64,000 bases of DNA from Pseudomonas sp. B33.4 (GTDB taxonomy: Bacteria; Pseudomonadota; Gammaproteobacteria; Pseudomonadales; Pseudomonadaceae). Position numbers and translations under genes: made by a program. The DNA is taken from NCBI RefSeq assembly GCF_034555375.1, contig NZ_CP140706.1, forward strand, positions 3,897,001 through 3,961,000. Direction: 5' to 3'. Shown piece by piece: positions 48,384 through 57,542 of the stretch (position 1 is its first letter; each line of letters opens with the position of its first letter). Below the pieces are notes generated by a model. It was not told where the DNA came from and did no database searches. It was given only the letters and a program-made list of their open reading frames with translations.

Positions 48384-48534
48384 CTGCTTTACTCCAATCC
48401 ATGGCCGTCTAGATGATGGCCAACCTTACATCAGGTGCGCTGAACAGTCAGGCTCGATCGACGGGCTTGCAGGTATTGACTGGACGTCAGGAGCCAAAGT
48501 GCCAAATAAGTAGCAAGTGAGGACACTTTATAAA

Positions 48535-49248
48535 ATGTTGACGTTTTTGCGCCGACTTCTGTTGACCACCGCGACCCTTGTCGCCGTGTCCAGTCCCGTT
48601 TTTGCCGCCGGCAAACCATCGCCGGTTCTCTACAACAGCCTCGCGCACGCCGCGCCAGAACTCAATCCCCAGGCGCTGAAAGGTGCCCTGAACGCCATGC
48701 AATGCGCGGTCAACAGCGGTGCGAAACCGTCCCGCCATCTGGCGATCATCGATTATTCGCAACCGTCCACCGAACGCCGCCTATGGATTTTCGACCTGAG
48801 CAAACGGAAATTGGTGCTGCGCGATCTGGTCGCCCACGGCTCCAACTCCGGGGAAAATTTCGCCACGCAGTTCTCCAATGTCGAAGGCAGCTACCAGTCC
48901 AGCCTCGGCCTGTTCCGCACGCAGGAAAGCTACAGCGGCACCCACGGTTATTCACTGCGCATGGACGGTCTGGAGCCGGGCTTCAATGACATGGCCCGCG
49001 ATCGCGCGATCGTCATTCACGCCGCCAGTTATGTGAATCCGTTGTGGAGCAAGAAACAGGGGCGCATCGGCCGCAGTCAGGGTTGCCCGGCGGTTCGGCC
49101 ACAGATTGCCAAGCAGGTGATCGACCGGTTGAAGAATGGCCAGTTCATGTTTTCGTGGTACCCGGATCAGCGCTGGTTGAAGTCTTCGCCGTATCTCAAC
49201 TGCCAGCCGCAGCAGGTGGCGAGCATCCTCAATACCCACGCGAGCTGA
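48535..49248 (+). CDS. Murein L,D-transpeptidase catalytic-domain protein
   Basis: This 237-residue exported protein has a signal peptide (LLLTTATLVAVSSPVFAA) and the catalytic-domain signature of the second L,D-transpeptidase family: AIVIHAASYVNP followed by GRIGRSQGCPAVRP, where the Cys is the likely nucleophile. It is shorter than and distinct from the YcbB protein on the other side of a 151-base divergent spacer. ATG 48535 is preferred; a GTG at 48517 would add six residues. Confidence 0.85.
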   Translation: MLTFLRRLLLTTATLVAVSSPVFAAGKPSPVLYNSLAHAAPELNPQALKGALNAMQCAVNSGAKPSRHLAIIDYSQPSTERRLWIFDLSKRKLVLRDLVAHGSNSGENFATQFSNVEGSYQSSLGLFRTQESYSGTHGYSLRMDGLEPGFNDMARDRAIVIHAASYVNPLWSKKQGRIGRSQGCPAVRPQIAKQVIDRLKNGQFMFSWYPDQRWLKSSPYLNCQPQQVASILNTHAS

Positions 49249-49264
49249 CCGACCACCACAAATC

Positions 49265-49355
49265 CCCTGTAGGAGCTGCCGAAGGCTGCGATCTTTTGAC
49301 TTTGACTTTTAGAAGCAAGATCAAAAGATCGCAGCCTTCGGCAGCTCCTACAGGG
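49265..49355. repeat. Palindromic repeat, family B
   Basis: Perfect 35-base inverted arms (49265-49299, 49321-49355) contain GTAGGAGCTGCCGAAGG, with a 21-base loop, between the transpeptidase and DUF2790 genes. Confidence 0.93.
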
Positions 49356-49373
49356 AGATTCGCAGTCACTTTC

Positions 49374-49389
49374 ATTACAACTTTGTCAT
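49374..49389. promoter_or_regulatory. CusR/CopR-like box
   Basis: ATTACAA-CT-TTGTCAT differs at one base from the E. coli CusR core ATGACAA-N2-TTGTCAT. It lies 91-106 bases upstream of the DUF2790 start and the response-regulator operon, consistent with copper-responsive autoregulation. Confidence 0.65.
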
Positions 49390-49479
49390 TCAGCTGTCGG
49401 TTTGCCGTGCGGATCGCTCGGTAGCCTGAAGTTGTCCCGGCGCCAATGCCGATCAACTTTGACCACTGAGTGACTGACC

Positions 49480-49737
49480 ATGAAAACCCTCCTGCTCGCC
49501 TTCACCGCCCTCCTCGCCACCGGTTCCGCGTTCGCCGCGAACATGCCCGACACCGCCGTGATTCATGACAAATCCGGTTTCTACGTCAATCTGGATGTCG
49601 ACAAAGTCCTGTCCAGCACCGATATTTCACAAGCGTGCGGCGTGGTCCCGGCGCAATTGAATTACCTCGACCATCAGGGCCGCGAGCATGTGCTGAACTA
49701 TGACGTACAAGGCAGCGGCTGCATCAATGACCATTGA
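49480..49737 (+). CDS. DUF2790 small exported protein
   Basis: This 85-residue protein has a signal peptide (LLLAFTALLATGSAFAA) and a mature part of about 65 residues with two cysteines (ISQACGVVPAQ and GSGCINDH), which could form a disulphide or bind metal. DUF2790 proteins are Pseudomonas-typical, and some sit next to copper-regulated two-component systems. Here it lies 9 bases before the response regulator, downstream of a CusR/CopR-like box. Function unknown. Confidence 0.8.
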   Translation: MKTLLLAFTALLATGSAFAANMPDTAVIHDKSGFYVNLDVDKVLSSTDISQACGVVPAQLNYLDHQGREHVLNYDVQGSGCINDH

Positions 49738-49746
49738 GACTGATCG

Positions 49747-50418
49747 ATGAATATTCTGGTTGTCGAAGACGAACCCAAGGCCGGCAATTACCTGCTCAAT
49801 GGCTTGCAGGAACTGGGTTACAGCGTCAGCCTCGCCCGCGACGGTGCCGACGGCTTGCACCTGGCGCTGGAACACAGCTTCGACGTGATTGTGCTCGATG
49901 TGATGATGCCCAGGATGGATGGCTGGGAAGTCCTGCGCCGGTTGCGCAAGGAAGCTGACACGCCGGTGCTGTTCCTCACCGCCCGCGATGACATCGCCGA
50001 CCGCGTCAAAGGCCTCGAACTGGGCGCCGATGATTACCTGATCAAGCCGTTTTCCTTCGCCGAACTGGTGGCGCGTCTGCGCACCCTGACCCGACGCGGG
50101 CCGATTCATGAAGACGAACAATTGCAAGTCGCCGATCTGCAGATTGACGTGCTGAAACGCCGCGTGAGCCGCGCCGGTGTGCGCATCACCCTGACCAACA
50201 AGGAGTTCGCGTTACTGCAATTGTTCGCCAGCCACACCGGGCAGGTGCTGGCCCGTTCGCTGATTGCTTCGCGGGTCTGGGACATGAACTTCGACAGCGA
50301 CACCAATGTGGTCGATGTCGCCGTGCGCCGTTTGCGGGCGAAGATCGATGACCCGTTCCAGCTCAAGCTGATCCACAGCGTGCGCGGCATCGGCTATCGC
50401 TTCGATACGCAGCCATGA
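49747..50418 (+). CDS. OmpR-family response regulator, heavy-metal (CopR/CusR) type
   Basis: This 223-residue regulator has a receiver domain (about 1-115) with the acidic pocket (VVEDEP), phospho-acceptor Asp in [16 protein letters not shown], Thr in FLTARD and Lys in LIKPF, and a C-terminal winged helix (about 125-220). The closest family is CusR/CopR/IrlR. It overlaps the kinase gene by ATGA. Copper is the likely signal, based on the upstream box, but zinc, silver or cadmium systems look similar. Confidence 0.9.
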   Translation: MNILVVEDEPKAGNYLLNGLQELGYSVSLARDGADGLHLALEHSFDVIVLDVMMPRMDGWEVLRRLRKEADTPVLFLTARDDIADRVKGLELGADDYLIKPFSFAELVARLRTLTRRGPIHEDEQLQVADLQIDVLKRRVSRAGVRITLTNKEFALLQLFASHTGQVLARSLIASRVWDMNFDSDTNVVDVAVRRLRAKIDDPFQLKLIHSVRGIGYRFDTQP

Positions 50419-51830
50419 ACAGCCCTCGCCCGTATTCCCTGACCTTGCGCCTGGCGCTGGCCTTCGCCCTGCTCGCCTTCGCTTCGCTGGCCGGCCTCGG
50501 CGCGGCGCTGTATGGCGAACTGGAAGATCAACTGACCCGCCGCGACGACATCTCACTGGTCAGCCGCGTCGACCAACTGCGCACGTTCCTCAACGACAGC
50601 AACACCCTGGAGCTGATCAAGAACAAACCGGCGCTGTTCCAGAACATGCTCGGCAACCGCGAAGCGCTACTGACCATCGGCACGCCGGGGCAACCGCCGC
50701 TGCTGGTGGTCAACCCGGGCAATCTGAAAACGCCGACGTTGCCGGCGGTGCCCATCGACCAGGCGATGACGCTCAAAGATGTGCAGCATCTGCCGAGCGT
50801 CGACGGTGTGCCGTTTTCGGCGGTGGCGGCGAGTATCGACTCCGGCGAACTGGGCAATCTGCGAGTCACCACCGGGCGCCTGATGAGCGAGCGCACGGCG
50901 ATGCTCGCCAACTACCGTTTGAGTGTTTATGGCCTCGCCTCGCTGGCAGCGCTGGTGCTGGCGGTGGTCGGCTGCCTGCTGGTGTATCGCGGGTTGCTGC
51001 CGTTACGGCGACTGGCGAAACACGCTCATGGCATCGGCGTCGGCAACCTTGGCGAACGCCTTGCCAGCAGCGGTGCGCCGCGAGAATTGCAGCCAATGAT
51101 CGAAGCCTTTAATGCCATGCTTGATCGACTCGCCAAGGGCTTTGCGCAGTTGAGTCAGGTGTCCACCGACATGGCCCACGAGTTGCGCACGCCGATCAAC
51201 AATCTGCTCGGCGAAACCCAGGTCGCGCTGCAGCAGAATCGCAGCAGCGAGGCGTATCAACAGTTGCTCGCCTCCAACGTCGAAGAGCTCGAACGGCTGA
51301 CGCGAATGCTCGACAACATGCTGTTTCTGGCCCGCACCGATCCGGCCAGCGCCTTGAGCCAGCGCCAGGAGCTGGACGCGGCGGATGAAATGCAGCGCAT
51401 TGCCGATTACTTTGAAGGCCTCGCGGCTGATGTAGGGGTGAGTATCGAGGCGCGCGGCAGCGGTGTGATCTGGGCCGAGCCGATGCTGCTGCGCCGCGCG
51501 CTGGCCAACCTGTGCGCCAATGCGATCAAGTACGGCGCGGCGGATTCGACGGTGCAGGTGGAGGCGATTGCCGAGCCGGATGGCAGCTATGTGCGGGTGC
51601 GTAACCACGGCACAACCATTGCCCCTGAACACTTGGCGCGGCTGTTCGAACGTTTCTACCGTGTCGATCAGTCCCGTGAGCGTTCGTCACAATCCAATGG
51701 TTTGGGCCTGTCGATCGTGGCAACCATCATGCAGTTGCATCAGGGCCGCTACAGCGTCAGCAGTGTAGATGGCATCACCTGCTTCGAACTGTTTTTCCCC
51801 GCCCGGCAAGACAGCACAAATCCCTTGTAG
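50415..51830 (+). CDS. Heavy-metal sensor histidine kinase
   Basis: This 471-residue kinase has two membrane helices (about 12-34 and 165-190) around a periplasmic sensor loop, then HAMP, HisKA (phospho-acceptor in [13 protein letters not shown]) and HATPase_c ([21 protein letters not shown]). It belongs to the CopS/CusS/IrlS group. Translation is coupled to the regulator gene. The stop TAG at 51828-51830 is part of the GTAGG start of a REPIN, so the C-terminus ends where the repeat begins. Confidence 0.9.
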   Translation: MNSPRPYSLTLRLALAFALLAFASLAGLGAALYGELEDQLTRRDDISLVSRVDQLRTFLNDSNTLELIKNKPALFQNMLGNREALLTIGTPGQPPLLVVNPGNLKTPTLPAVPIDQAMTLKDVQHLPSVDGVPFSAVAASIDSGELGNLRVTTGRLMSERTAMLANYRLSVYGLASLAALVLAVVGCLLVYRGLLPLRRLAKHAHGIGVGNLGERLASSGAPRELQPMIEAFNAMLDRLAKGFAQLSQVSTDMAHELRTPINNLLGETQVALQQNRSSEAYQQLLASNVEELERLTRMLDNMLFLARTDPASALSQRQELDAADEMQRIADYFEGLAADVGVSIEARGSGVIWAEPMLLRRALANLCANAIKYGAADSTVQVEAIAEPDGSYVRVRNHGTTIAPEHLARLFERFYRVDQSRERSSQSNGLGLSIVATIMQLHQGRYSVSSVDGITCFELFFPARQDSTNPL

Positions 51831-51914
51831 GAGTGAGCCTGCTCGCGATAGCGGTGGGTCAGCCCACATCTTTATTGACTGATACACCGCTATCGCGAGC
51901 AGGCTCACTCCTAC
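51827..51914. repeat. REPIN (family A) overlapping two gene ends
   Basis: Perfect 30-base arms (51827-51856, 51885-51914) begin GTAGGAGTGAGCCTG. The left edge supplies the stop of the plus-strand kinase gene. On the minus strand the right half is read as the C-terminal tail of the MFS gene. Confidence 0.93.
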
Positions 51915-53271
51915 AGTTGAACTGCGCTCGGCTGATGATCAACGCCATGAGCATCAACGCCACCGCGACGCCAAAAGTGATGTGCAATCCGCTGGCAATC
52001 GCCGTTGCAGGCGCTTGTGTCGGATCCCCCGCTGCCAGCGCAAACACCGCGCCCATCACTGCCGCGCCGGTGATCAACCCAAGGTTGCGCGCCAGCCCGA
52101 GCATCGCCGAGACCACACCACGCTGCTCCTGACGAACACCCGCCATCAACCCGGTGTTGTTCGCCGCCTGAAACAACGCGTAACTGGCGGCAATCACCAT
52201 GATCGGCATTACGTACGCGGGCAACCCCAGACTCATCGGCAACAGTGCCAACAGGCCGCAACCGCCGGCCATCCCGAGCAACGCGCCCGGCACGATCCGT
52301 CGCGCGCCGAAGCGATCCACCAAACGTCCCGCCGGTACCCCACTCAGCGCCGACAACAATGGTCCGATCGATAACGCCACTCCGACCATTGTGCTGCTGA
52401 GGCCCAAACCCCGATGCAGATAAAACGGGCCGACCACCAGCGTGGTCATCATCACCGTCGTCACCAGCAACGTCAGCGCCAGACTGCTGCTCAGTCGCAC
52501 GTCGCTAAACAGCGACAAACGAATCAGCGGCGATTTGGCCTTCATCTCGACCACGATGAACAATCCTGCGCCGCACAGGCTGGCCAGCAGCAATGGCAAC
52601 ATCAAACCTTCAAGCGTCATTGCCAGCGCATAGGCCGCCAGCGTCAGCACCAACACTGCGCTGCCAGAATAATCGAACGCTGCACGCGGCCCTGTTGCCC
52701 GATCCGCTGGCAAAAAGCGGTACACCAGCCAAATATTGAGCAAGCCCAATGGCACGTTGAGTAAAAATATCGCCTGCCAGCCGGCATGCGTCATCAACAG
52801 CCCGCCCAGCGACGGCCCAAGACTGGTGCCAGTCGCCGACATCGTTGCCAGCAACCCCATCGCGCTGCCCGCCCGCGATTTGGGCACGGCTTCTGACACC
52901 AGCGCCACCGTCAAGGCGAACATGATCGCCGCGCCAACGCCTTGCACTGCCCGCGCGCCGATCAGCCAGCCCAGTCCCGGAGCCAACGCGCAAGCCAACG
53001 AGGCGCTGGTGAAAATGCCGATCCCGATCAGCAGCAATCGCCGCCGACCAAAACCATCGCCCAGACGCCCGACGCTGACAATCAACGTGGTGATCGCCAG
53101 CAAATACGCCAGAACGATCCACTGCACCTGCTGAAACGTCGCGGCAAACGCCGACGCCAGAATCGGCAACCCGGCATTGGCGATGCTGGTGTCCAGTGAC
53201 GGCATCAACATCGACAAGGCCAGACTGGTCAGCGCCCAGCGGGCAGGTGTGCTCAGGGATTCTTGGGACAT
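51859..53271 (-). CDS. MFS drug/metabolite efflux transporter (DHA2-like, 14 helices)
   Basis: This 470-residue transporter shows the DHA2/EmrB pattern: LDTSIANAGLPILASAF with QQVQWIVLAYLLA, then GRLGDGFGRRRLL (motif A) and GPSLGGLLMTHAGW (motif C-like). ATG 53271 is used; upstream codons belong to the promoter shared with the divergent LysR gene 103 bases away. The last 18 or so residues (from about [11 protein letters not shown]) are encoded by a REPIN, so the native C-terminus has probably been replaced or extended. The substrate is unknown. Confidence 0.88.
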   Translation of the reverse strand: MSQESLSTPARWALTSLALSMLMPSLDTSIANAGLPILASAFAATFQQVQWIVLAYLLAITTLIVSVGRLGDGFGRRRLLLIGIGIFTSASLACALAPGLGWLIGARAVQGVGAAIMFALTVALVSEAVPKSRAGSAMGLLATMSATGTSLGPSLGGLLMTHAGWQAIFLLNVPLGLLNIWLVYRFLPADRATGPRAAFDYSGSAVLVLTLAAYALAMTLEGLMLPLLLASLCGAGLFIVVEMKAKSPLIRLSLFSDVRLSSSLALTLLVTTVMMTTLVVGPFYLHRGLGLSSTMVGVALSIGPLLSALSGVPAGRLVDRFGARRIVPGALLGMAGGCGLLALLPMSLGLPAYVMPIMVIAASYALFQAANNTGLMAGVRQEQRGVVSAMLGLARNLGLITGAAVMGAVFALAAGDPTQAPATAIASGLHITFGVAVALMLMALIISRAQFNCRSEPARDSGVSVNKDVG

Positions 53272-53374
53272 GGCGGGCTCACAATGCAAAGGTGACCCGC
53301 CATAGCCTGAGCCTCGACAAGACACGGCGCAAGACGCATGCTTTGCACTCAATACCTGCACGGAACGCCATGTC

Positions 53375-54262
53375 ATGACTGCGCCGGACCTGAACCTGCT
53401 GATCACCCTCGACGTCTTGCTGCGCGAAGGCAGCGTCGCCCGCGCCGCCAAATGTCTGCGGCTGAGCCCGTCGGCCATGAGTCGCGCCCTCGCCCGTTTG
53501 CGCGAAACCACGGGCGATCCGTTATTGGTGCGAGCGGGTCGAGGTTTGGTGCCAACGCCGCGCGCATTGGAACTGCGCGAACGGGTCAGTCACCTGGTGC
53601 AGGACGCCGAGGCGGTTTTGCGACCTGCCGAAGTGCTTGATCCCGGCCGCTTGCAACGCACCTTCACCCTGCGCAACACCGATGGTTTTGTCGAAACCTT
53701 CGCCGCCGCCCTGCTCGCGCGCATCGCTGAAGAGGCGCCCGGCGTGCGCCTGCGCTTTGTGCAGAAGGCCGACAAGGACAGCACGCCGCTGCGCGAAGGC
53801 CGTGTCGATCTGGAAACCGGCGTGGTCGATGACAGCACCGACCCGACGCTGCACAGCCGCATCCTGTTTCAGGATCAGTGGATTGGTGTGGTGCGTGAGG
53901 GGCATGCCTTGAGCACGGGAAAAATCACCAGCAGGCGCTTTGCCGGCGGCGAGCACATTCTTATTTCACGACGCGGGCGCAGCAGCGGCCCGGTCGACGA
54001 AGCGCTACTCACGCTCGGCCTGACGCGGGATATCGTCACCTCATTCGGCGGATTCTCGGCAGCCCTGACGCTGGTCCGCGAATCCGACCTGATCGCCACG
54101 GTCCCGCAGCGTCATACCAGCAAACTGCGCACCGGCCTGCACAGTTTTACCCTGCCCTTCGCGATGCCGGACATCAGCGTGTCGATGCTCTGGCACCCGC
54201 GCATGGACGCCGATCCGGCGCATCGCTGGCTGCGCGATTGTGTGCGGCAAGTCTGCGCCTAG
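53375..54262 (+). CDS. LysR-family regulator (NodD/LeuO-like)
   Basis: This 295-residue regulator has an N-terminal winged helix (DLNLLITLDVLLREGSVARA, then LRLSPSAMSRALARLRETTG) of the NodD/NahR subgroup and a substrate-binding-like domain (about 90-290). It is divergent from the MFS pump, so it is the likely regulator of that pump. Its end overlaps the convergent SleB-type gene by four bases. Confidence 0.89.
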   Translation: MTAPDLNLLITLDVLLREGSVARAAKCLRLSPSAMSRALARLRETTGDPLLVRAGRGLVPTPRALELRERVSHLVQDAEAVLRPAEVLDPGRLQRTFTLRNTDGFVETFAAALLARIAEEAPGVRLRFVQKADKDSTPLREGRVDLETGVVDDSTDPTLHSRILFQDQWIGVVREGHALSTGKITSRRFAGGEHILISRRGRSSGPVDEALLTLGLTRDIVTSFGGFSAALTLVRESDLIATVPQRHTSKLRTGLHSFTLPFAMPDISVSMLWHPRMDADPAHRWLRDCVRQVCA

Positions 54263-54879
54263 CGCGCGTCGCCACCGGCCGGTTTGTAGAAGAGGAATTT
54301 TTTCGTTTCGGCAGTCTTGCGGTACTCCCTGGCCCAGCTCGGATGCACGTTGCGGTCGTGGAAATACAGCGCGCCGTTGGTGCGATCCTTGAGCTGGCGG
54401 TTCAGCGCTTTGCGGGCGATATCCTTGGCCAGCGTGTATTCGGCATCTTCCTTGACCTGATCCGGTTTGCCGTCACACCACCAGGAAAACTGGCAACTCT
54501 TGGTTTCCGAACCTTGTTTGACGACAGCACACACCGTGTCGGGAAAGCCCTCGTGACCGAGGCGATTCATCACCACACTGGCCACGGCTTCCATTTCCGG
54601 GGTGTCTTTGCCTTTGGCTTCCCAATAGATACTGCGCGCCAGACAGGTAATCGGATCGTCCAGTGGTGCGGCGCCGGCCGGGTCGACCGCTTGCACTTCG
54701 GTCGGGGTGATCGCTTCGGTTTTCGGCGCCGGCGCGGCGCTGACTTTGTCCGCCGCTTTCTCTTCCAGCACTTGGGCTTTCTCTTCGGCCTTCGCTTTGA
54801 TCGGGGCCTGATCGGTGGCCCATGCAGAGCCTGCCAACAGGGTAAATACGAGACAACCCGCCCAGCCTTTCAATCCCAT
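54259..54879 (-). CDS. SleB-type cell-wall hydrolase
   Basis: This 206-residue exported protein has a signal peptide (GCLVFTLLAGSAWA), an Ala/Lys/Glu-rich linker (about residues 25-70) and a Hydrolase_2 domain (about 80-195) with ITCLARSIYWEAKGKDTPEM (catalytic Glu), ASVVMNRLGHEGFPDTVC and GALYFHDRNVHPSW. Such enzymes are lytic transglycosylases or amidases on peptidoglycan. It is monocistronic and convergent with the LysR gene. Confidence 0.9.
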   Translation of the reverse strand: MGLKGWAGCLVFTLLAGSAWATDQAPIKAKAEEKAQVLEEKAADKVSAAPAPKTEAITPTEVQAVDPAGAAPLDDPITCLARSIYWEAKGKDTPEMEAVASVVMNRLGHEGFPDTVCAVVKQGSETKSCQFSWWCDGKPDQVKEDAEYTLAKDIARKALNRQLKDRTNGALYFHDRNVHPSWAREYRKTAETKKFLFYKPAGGDAR

Positions 54880-55077
54880 GTCAGTTCATCCGGCAGCGCC
54901 CGATACGGGCAAGGTGTTACGTCGGGGAGACACCCGGTTTCCGGGGTCTTCGGTGAGTGTAGACGGCAAATCCATCGGCAAAGTTGCGCCAAAAAAACCT
55001 GAATGAAGAAAAAAGACATTGCACTCACCGGGGGCCTTTCGCGCATCATGGGCGCATTCAGCTCAAGGGAGATTTCC

Positions 55078-55929
55078 ATGCGCTTCATGCCATCCGTTTT
55101 GCGTCTTGCCGCGTTGTCCGTGGGCGTCATGTTGGCCATCCCGGCGCTGGCCGGCGATGAGTCGCAATTGATCGAGTCGATCAACAGCTACCGCAGCCAA
55201 CCGCAGCGTTGCGGGTCGCAGGCGTCGAATGAATTGCCACCGTTGTCGGCTGATCCACGGCTGAGATTACGCGCCACCGGTGCCGTCGATCTGCAGCAAG
55301 CCATGGCCAGCGCCAGTTATCCGATGGTCAATGTGCAGGCGATCACCCTCAACGGCCCGCGTGATGCGGCGTCGGCGATGAAGGCCATTCAGGAGAGTTT
55401 CTGTCAGGTAGTGCTTGATCCGCAGTTTGTCGATGTCGGTATCAGCCGTGATGACCGTGACTGGCGCATCGTGCTGGCGCGGCCGCTGCTGTCGGCCAAG
55501 TTGGGCGATGCGCAAAGTGAGGGGCAGAAATTGCTCAGTGAACTCAACGTCGCCCGCAGCCAGGCGCGTCAGTGTGGCGGCCAGGCTTTCGCCGCCGCCG
55601 CACCGTTGGCCTGGAATGCGACACTGGGCACGATCGCCCAGGATCACAGCCGCGATATGGCCAACAACAATTACTTCGACCACAAGGACCGCGACGGCCG
55701 CACCCCCGGCGATCGCGCGGAACTGGCCGGTTACAGTGGCCAACAGGTCGGCGAAAACATCGCCGCCGGGCAAGACACCGTGCACAAAGTCGTCGAAGGC
55801 TGGCTCGCCAGCCCCGGCCATTGCGCCAACCTGATGAACCCGCAATACCAGGAACTCGGCGCCGCCTACGCGACCGACCCGAAAAGCAGTGCCGGCATTT
55901 ACTGGACCGCCATGTTCGGCGCCCAGTAA
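55078..55929 (+). CDS. Exported CAP/SCP-domain protein
   Basis: This 283-residue protein has a signal peptide (VLRLAALSVGVMLAIPALAG) and a C-terminal CAP domain (about residues 165-283) with DHSRDMANNNYFDHKDRDG, GENIAAGQ and GWLASPGHCANLM, the usual His/Glu cleft. The N-terminal half also resembles a degenerate CAP repeat (INSYRSQPQRCGSQ), so the gene may be an internal duplication. ATG 55078 follows AAGGGAG; an ATG at 55003 would add 25 residues before the signal. Function unknown. Confidence 0.85.
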   Translation: MRFMPSVLRLAALSVGVMLAIPALAGDESQLIESINSYRSQPQRCGSQASNELPPLSADPRLRLRATGAVDLQQAMASASYPMVNVQAITLNGPRDAASAMKAIQESFCQVVLDPQFVDVGISRDDRDWRIVLARPLLSAKLGDAQSEGQKLLSELNVARSQARQCGGQAFAAAAPLAWNATLGTIAQDHSRDMANNNYFDHKDRDGRTPGDRAELAGYSGQQVGENIAAGQDTVHKVVEGWLASPGHCANLMNPQYQELGAAYATDPKSSAGIYWTAMFGAQ

Positions 55930-55957
55930 GCCCAATCGCAAAAACACCACAACACCT

Positions 55958-56311
55958 GTGGGAGCGAGCCTGCTCGCGAAGAGGCCTTTACAGTCAACAT
56001 CAATGTGTCTGACCTGAAGCCTTCGCGAGCAGGCTCGCTCCACCGGGGATTGAGTTGATCAGTCGATCTTCGGCCGAACCCAGATCAAATGTGGGAGCGA
56101 GCCTGCTCGCGAAGAGGCCATTACATTCAACATCAATGTTGTCTGACCTGCCGCCTTCGCGAGCAGGCTCGCTCCCACAGTGTCCGGCGGTATTTACATA
56201 TTCTCCAGCTACCACAAATCCTTGTAGGAGTGAGCCTGCTCGCGATGAGGCCGGCACAGTCAATATCTCCATTGACTGATCCACCGCCATCGCGAGCAGG
56301 CGAAGGCCTAC
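55958..56311. repeat. Cluster of three REPINs (family A)
   Basis: REPINs lie at 55958-56043, 56091-56178 and 56223-56311, all with cores related to GTGGGAGCGAGCCTGCTC. The third right arm is damaged (GCAGGCGAAGGCCTAC). They fill the 451-base spacer between the CAP gene and the cio operon terminator; there is no gene in it. Confidence 0.92.
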
Positions 56312-56350
56312 AGGGGGTAGTCAGTGACCTCAAGATCGGCGGCAATAAAA

Positions 56351-56376
56351 AACCGGAGCCAGGCTCCGGTTTTTTT
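56351..56376. terminator. Bidirectional intrinsic terminator
   Basis: An 8-bp stem (AACCGGAG / CTCCGGTT) with loop CCAGG has a T-run on one side and an A-run on the other. It lies 5 bases past the DUF2474 stop and serves the minus-strand cio operon; it would also stop plus-strand reads. Confidence 0.88.
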
Positions 56377-56380
56377 GGGG

Positions 56381-56536
56381 TCAATGGGTTCTCATCCCCG
56401 CGGCGTACATCGCCAGTTTCAGCAGACTGGCCACCACCGCCAGCGACACCACGCTGCCCAGCCAGATCAACAACAGCCAGCCCAAACGCTTGTACCAGCG
56501 GCTGGATTTCACTTCGCGCGAATCAATGGTAGCCAT
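56381..56536 (-). CDS. DUF2474 family small subunit of the cio oxidase
   Basis: This 51-residue protein, read from ATG 56536, has one membrane helix (LGWLLLIWLGSVVSLAVVAS) after a basic N-terminus and ends MYAAGMRTH. Small single-helix proteins of the DUF2474 type accompany cyanide-insensitive bd-type oxidases, as CydX does for cytochrome bd. It overlaps the cioB stop by 14 bases in another frame, so it is translationally linked. A terminator follows at once. Confidence 0.82.
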   Translation of the reverse strand: MATIDSREVKSSRWYKRLGWLLLIWLGSVVSLAVVASLLKLAMYAAGMRTH

Positions 56537-57539
56537 CGCCAATCCTCACTTTGCCGCGGAATACGTAGTAGCTCCAGAAGGTGTACATCAGGATCACCGG
56601 CAGGATGAACAGTGCGCCGATCAGCGCGAACAACTGGCTCGACGGCGGTGATGCGGCAGCCCAGATGCTCACCGACGGCGGAATGATGTTCGGCCAGATG
56701 CTCAGCGCCAGACCGATGTAACCGAGCAACATCAACACCAGGGTGAACACGAACGGCCAGTGCGTATGCCGCTGACGCAACGTGCGCAACAGCCCGAACA
56801 TCGCCAGCAACGCCAACACCACCAACCCGGCAAACACCTGCAGATGCCCGTGCGTCGACCAACGCGTCGCCAGCTCCGGATGCAGCTGCAGGGTCCACAC
56901 GCCAATCACCAGCACCATCGCCATCAACAGCAAGGCCAGCGGGCGGGTGAACAGGCGCATCCGCGACTCAAGCATGCCCTCAGTCTTGACCAGCAACCAC
57001 GTGCTGCCGAGCAACGCGTAGGCGATCACCAGCCCCACGCCACACACCAGCGGAAACGGTGCCAACCAGTCCAGACCGCCACCGGCAAACTGCCGATCGA
57101 CCACCGGAATCCCGGACACATACGCGCCGATCACCACGCCTTGGGAGAACGTCGCCAGCAGCGAACCACCGATAAACGCCTTGTCCCACCAATGGCGTTT
57201 TTGCGGCGACGACTTGAAGCGAAACTCGAACGCCACGCCGCGGAAAATCAAACCGCAAAGCATGAGGATCAGCGGCAGATACAACGCCTCGAGAATCACC
57301 CCGTACGCCAGCGGAAACGCGCCGTACAACGCCGCCCCACCCAACACCAGCCAGGTCTCGTTACCGTCCCACACCGGCGCGACGGTGTTCATCATCACAT
57401 CGCGTTCCTGCTCATCCGGGATCAGCGGAAACAGGATCCCCAGCCCCAGATCGAAGCCGTCCATGATCACGTACATCATCACCCCGAAGGCGATGATCAC
57501 TCCCCAGATCAACGAGAGATCGATACCTTGAATACCCAT
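56523..57539 (-). CDS. cioB: Cyanide-insensitive terminal oxidase subunit II
   Basis: This 338-residue membrane protein is the CydB-like subunit of the bd-type quinol oxidase CioAB. It shows the family start IWGVIIAFGVMMYVIMDGFD and APVWDGNETWLVLGGAALYG, with about eight helices. It starts three bases after cioA. Together with CioA it reduces oxygen with ubiquinol and tolerates cyanide. Confidence 0.95.
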   Translation of the reverse strand: MGIQGIDLSLIWGVIIAFGVMMYVIMDGFDLGLGILFPLIPDEQERDVMMNTVAPVWDGNETWLVLGGAALYGAFPLAYGVILEALYLPLILMLCGLIFRGVAFEFRFKSSPQKRHWWDKAFIGGSLLATFSQGVVIGAYVSGIPVVDRQFAGGGLDWLAPFPLVCGVGLVIAYALLGSTWLLVKTEGMLESRMRLFTRPLALLLMAMVLVIGVWTLQLHPELATRWSTHGHLQVFAGLVVLALLAMFGLLRTLRQRHTHWPFVFTLVLMLLGYIGLALSIWPNIIPPSVSIWAAASPPSSQLFALIGALFILPVILMYTFWSYYVFRGKVRIGDGYH

Positions 57540-57542
57540 GAC

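Noticed and set aside
55958-56311. Regularly spaced repeats resembling a CRISPR array
   Set aside because: The units are inverted REP pairs with palindromic cores and uneven spacers, and there are no cas genes.
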